A stretch of DNA of 64,000 nt from Amblyornis subalaris (taxonomy: Eukaryota; Chordata; Aves; Passeriformes; Ptilonorhynchidae). A program made the translations under genes and the position numbers. This document shows, piece by piece, positions 60,903 through 64,000 of the stretch. The stretch lies in the NCBI GenBank assembly GCA_018881555.1, contig JACAXG010000018.1:6261634-6325633 (forward strand), in the 5' to 3' direction. Within the stretch, counting starts at the first letter, position 1. The number at the start of each line of letters is the position of its first letter. The notes under the pieces were generated by a model. It ran no database searches and was not told the origin of the DNA. It saw nothing but the letters and a program-made list of their open reading frames with translations.

Positions 60903-60907
60903 CTGTT
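60903..60907. repeat. target-site duplication, right copy (ctgtt)
   Basis: Partner of the left copy at 60183-60187. Confidence 0.6.
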
Positions 60908-62529
60908 TTATTTCAGAATCTTTGGAAAGCTAAGTGTAAGAATGTTGCGGATAGGTAAAACCTTGCAAAATAATAATACAGACTAATTTTTCTTTTAGTA
61001 ACTTTTTCTGTTGTAATGTTTGTTTTTCTTTCTAGATTTTCTTAGGTTTGTTGAGGTTTTTTTTCCCAAAAAGTAGTCTGTGAGAAGAGTTGAGGTATAC
61101 ACCTGATTCTTCACAAAACCACCTTACTTTCATAATAAATACAGTACAGGAAACTACCTGTATTTGTACTTTTGTATAAACCCAGCTAATGTGATATTCC
61201 ATATCAAAATGACATCTCTCTCCTCCAGAGTCACTCAAACTAGTATAGACTATAAACACATATAAAGTATTTTTGATTAGAAAAATTTACTCTTGAGTGA
61301 GCAAGCAAGAACTCAAGGAGAGGAAGATCCCCAGATCTTTCATCAGTCTGACCCATTCAATATTTTGTCATTCCTGATCCACTTGTCAGGATCCTTTATT
61401 ATTATTAATTACTAAAAGAATATCTGGGAGGACTTGGTAGTATAAGTAGCTCAGACTGATACATTCAGTATTGAAGACTTCACCCCAGAGTTTAGTGATG
61501 CCCCAGGTGAGGAGAACATTCCTTGTGCATCTACAAGAGAGGTGAGATGGTTCACTGANAATAAAGTACACCTGAGAGGAATGGTACAGGAGGAAAGCTG
61601 ACAAGGGCATTTATATTTTAGAGTGTAGGAGAACACTATGAAAATGAAAGATTATGAGACTTGCAAGGAATGACAGTATGCATAAGACAGTATTAATGAA
61701 CTAGGGATTAGAAAAAGAAGGTAATANAGCAAACCCCCTGAGTGCTGGGGGGAGAAGTACTGTTTTGTATTGGGAGTTGGGTCACTTGTTGTGATTTCTC
61801 AAAAGGAAGCTGTAGTTTTGAGTGCTCAGACTCACACTTTGAACATGGAATATTATTTCTCTTTATTGCTTTGTATGCATACATGTAAACACATGAGAAT
61901 AAAAGCAGCACAGCTCTGTAAAAATGCAGGAAAATATCTTTTTGCCCTGATTTTTGGCAAATCAAGTGCACTTGTGGCAATCAAGTCCTGTTTGTGAGAT
62001 AAAACAGTATTTTAAGGTGCTCTTTTTTCAGTCANGAGTTAGTCATTACCCTAAAAATATGCTGGCATTGGGTGATTGTTTTCAGCTATGATGTCATACA
62101 TTTTAGGTCTTTTACTTTAAAAACTTCCTTCTAGAATTCTCATGGTAATGTGTAGTATATTATATGATTATGCATATGTGTGTTCCGGAGTTTCCTTAAG
62201 AACTTCCTGTCATAAAGGTTCTTTAGCTCTCTGGCATTAGGTCTTAAATGACATATGGTCCCTAGATGAATTTACTTTTATTGTCAAATATAGCCTCTGA
62301 GTGGTAATGTATATATTTATACAAGTCAACTTTGTTTCCGATCATCTATCAAGGAAAGTTTTAACAAAGTTCAAGGAGGCTTCAATGACACTTTATTAAC
62401 ACTTGTGAAATTCTCATGTGGTATGAGCTTCGTGGCATCCACAGACAAGCTCAGAGTCCAGCAGGAGTAGGTATGCAGTGCTCTTAGGTTGGAGAAGTAC
62501 AAGTAGATATGAGCAGATTCCAGTCCTGA
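60908..62529. other. unassigned AT-rich DNA
   Basis: No gene or repeat recognised. Short mirror frames at 61386-61636 and 61708-61997 are chance. Confidence 0.5.
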
Positions 62530-62690
62530 ACTTCAGCAAAGATTGGAACAAGAATCAGGGTCAGTAGGAGTCTAACCTTTCAGTAAATGTCCTGTTGCAT
62601 TGATGTCTCACAAGGTCTTATTCCATTTATTCCAACAGGATTACCTAAGCATGCCAAAGTATCACCCAGATCAGCAACAACAACAAAAAA
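62530..62690 (-). repeat. possible ancient amniote repeat fragment
   Basis: On the minus strand the text gcatgcttaggtaatcctgt, then ggaataaatggaataagacc and ttgtgag resembles a very old dispersed repeat seen across reptiles and birds, whose copies carry an aatcccattgaagtcaatgg-type core followed by a cttgtgag-type end. Many substitutions separate them. If correct, this is by far the oldest repeat here. It may equally be unique sequence. Confidence 0.25.
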
Positions 62691-64000
62691 GTAAAATTGG
62701 TCAATAATAAATTCAGCAATACTTTGAACAAAACATTTAATAATTTTTGTATGTAGAAGAAAAAACAAATTCATTATAATTTTGTAAATGAGTGATCAGG
62801 CATATCACNTACATTTACCAAAAAAACCCCAAGTTAATTTTTTCACCCATTGGAAAGGAAAACCTGGAATATTTTACTCACTGAAAACAGGAGATTGAGG
62901 TTACTGCNTTTTTTTTCCTCCCATACATACATGTCCTTGAAAATACTTGATGCTGTCAAGGGAAGGAGAATTTACCTCTGCTATTCCTTGATACAGAATT
63001 TATTCGTGGACTTGACCTATACTACTGGTTTGAATTCTAGATAGATTCATCTCACATTCTTGCAAGATAGAATTGTATTAGTAGGAACGCTGTGAGGTAA
63101 AAATGGTATGTGAAAGTATCAAACTATCACCAAAAAAAAAAAAAGTATGGATTTCATTTCAGAAATAAAATCTTGTAAACCATAGGCTAGTTATTATGAA
63201 TTTGAAAGAAAAATGAGTCACTCTGCACTCAAAAGCATATAGTTTCTGAACTGTTATGGGAGGAGTATAAAGAAAGGCAGTAATAACTACATAGTTATGA
63301 ATGGTTGCATTAAAGCTGTGTTTTTAAAATACAACTGCAGTTAAAGATTCATTGTGTGCCAAATTAAAAGGTTCATTTTTAACTGGAGTAATAGATGTTG
63401 AAGGCCAGATCAANGAATTGTCATTAAGTATAACTATATTCAGAGACCAGAATTTTATGAAGTGATTCCTGCGTTAAACTGTATTTTGTACTTAACTGAG
63501 ATAAAGCGGTAGAAATGGGCCAAGATAAGAGTTTTCAATTAGCCTCCTTGTCTTTTTGTCCAAACGAAGAGAAAAGCCAGTGTGTGCTTTTAGGGCTGAA
63601 AAGTGGTAGTTAAATGTGCACCACCCCTTGAAACTGTTTCTGGTCTCTAAGCCTCCATTGTCTGAAACAGCGGGAAGCAAGATTCTCAGTAATCAAAAGA
63701 TGTAAGGGGGAAAAAATCTGCATTAATATAGATTCCAAATAGCAGTGAATAAAAACTGAGCCACAGATTTTGCTCTTGGATTTGGCCTCCAAGAGCTGGA
63801 GCCTATTTGAAGTTTTTAATCTCATACTTCTGTTTTTATTGTCAGGTTTGGTACAGTGAGGAAGCTTTCTGATGGAGAGTCTTGCAAGTACTGCACAGTT
63901 TTTGGGAAAAATATCTTTAAATGCATATGAATGTAAAACAACTAGAACATGGATATTATGAACAGTAAAATGAAGTGAAACGTTGTGGATAGCTGTTGCT
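62691..64000. other. unassigned AT-rich DNA
   Basis: No gene or repeat recognised apart from an A13 run at 63132-63144. Minus-strand frames at 63492-63825 overlap each other and match nothing I know. Confidence 0.5.

Noticed and set aside
1..64000. tRNA, rRNA, CRISPR arrays, bacterial operons or ribosome-binding sites
   Set aside because: None seen. Composition, intron-like DNA and avian retroelements all point to a nuclear vertebrate region.

Overview
This looks like vertebrate nuclear DNA, almost certainly from a bird and probably a passerine. The base composition is AT-rich, open frames are short and scattered, and there are no bacterial-style gene runs. Every confidently recognised feature is a transposable-element remnant of avian type: CR1 LINE 3' ends and endogenous-retrovirus LTRs of the kind common in songbird genomes. 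About 35 isolated single 'n' bases suggest a draft or consensus assembly. The identifications come from recognising family sequence patterns by eye; no search was run.

Layout. 1-5000: AT-rich DNA with one short, sharply CpG-dense patch (about 843-990) and a CR1 tail at 3638. 5000-6350: three minus-strand segments with matching splice phases that could be the last exons of a gene ending near 5083. This is the only place where I see a defensible case for host coding sequence, and it stays tentative. 6350-25200: unassigned intronic or intergenic DNA with an old CR1-like stretch near 18.5 kb. 25.2-27.4 kb: a repeat cluster made of a CR1 tail on +, a longer CR1 copy on -, and a 1,125-bp solo LTR with a perfect 5-bp target-site duplication. 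27.4-46 kb: mostly featureless, with CR1 tails near 36.0, 38.9 and 39.5 kb and a 17-bp tandem repeat at 40.5 kb. 46.0-49.2 kb: a second long CR1 copy on - and an 822-bp solo LTR on + with an internal array of about 45-bp repeats. 49.2-60.2 kb: featureless. 60.2-60.9 kb: a third solo LTR, 715 bp. The rest is AT-rich DNA with a possible ancient repeat near 62.6 kb.

The most economical reading is a long intron or intergenic region in which a few retroelements landed and decayed. I found no intact mobile element (no gag, pol or env beside any LTR), no tRNA or rRNA, no CRISPR array and no evident new system. The best leads are the candidate minus-strand terminal exons, the isolated CpG patch, and the three solo LTRs with their internal tandem repeats.
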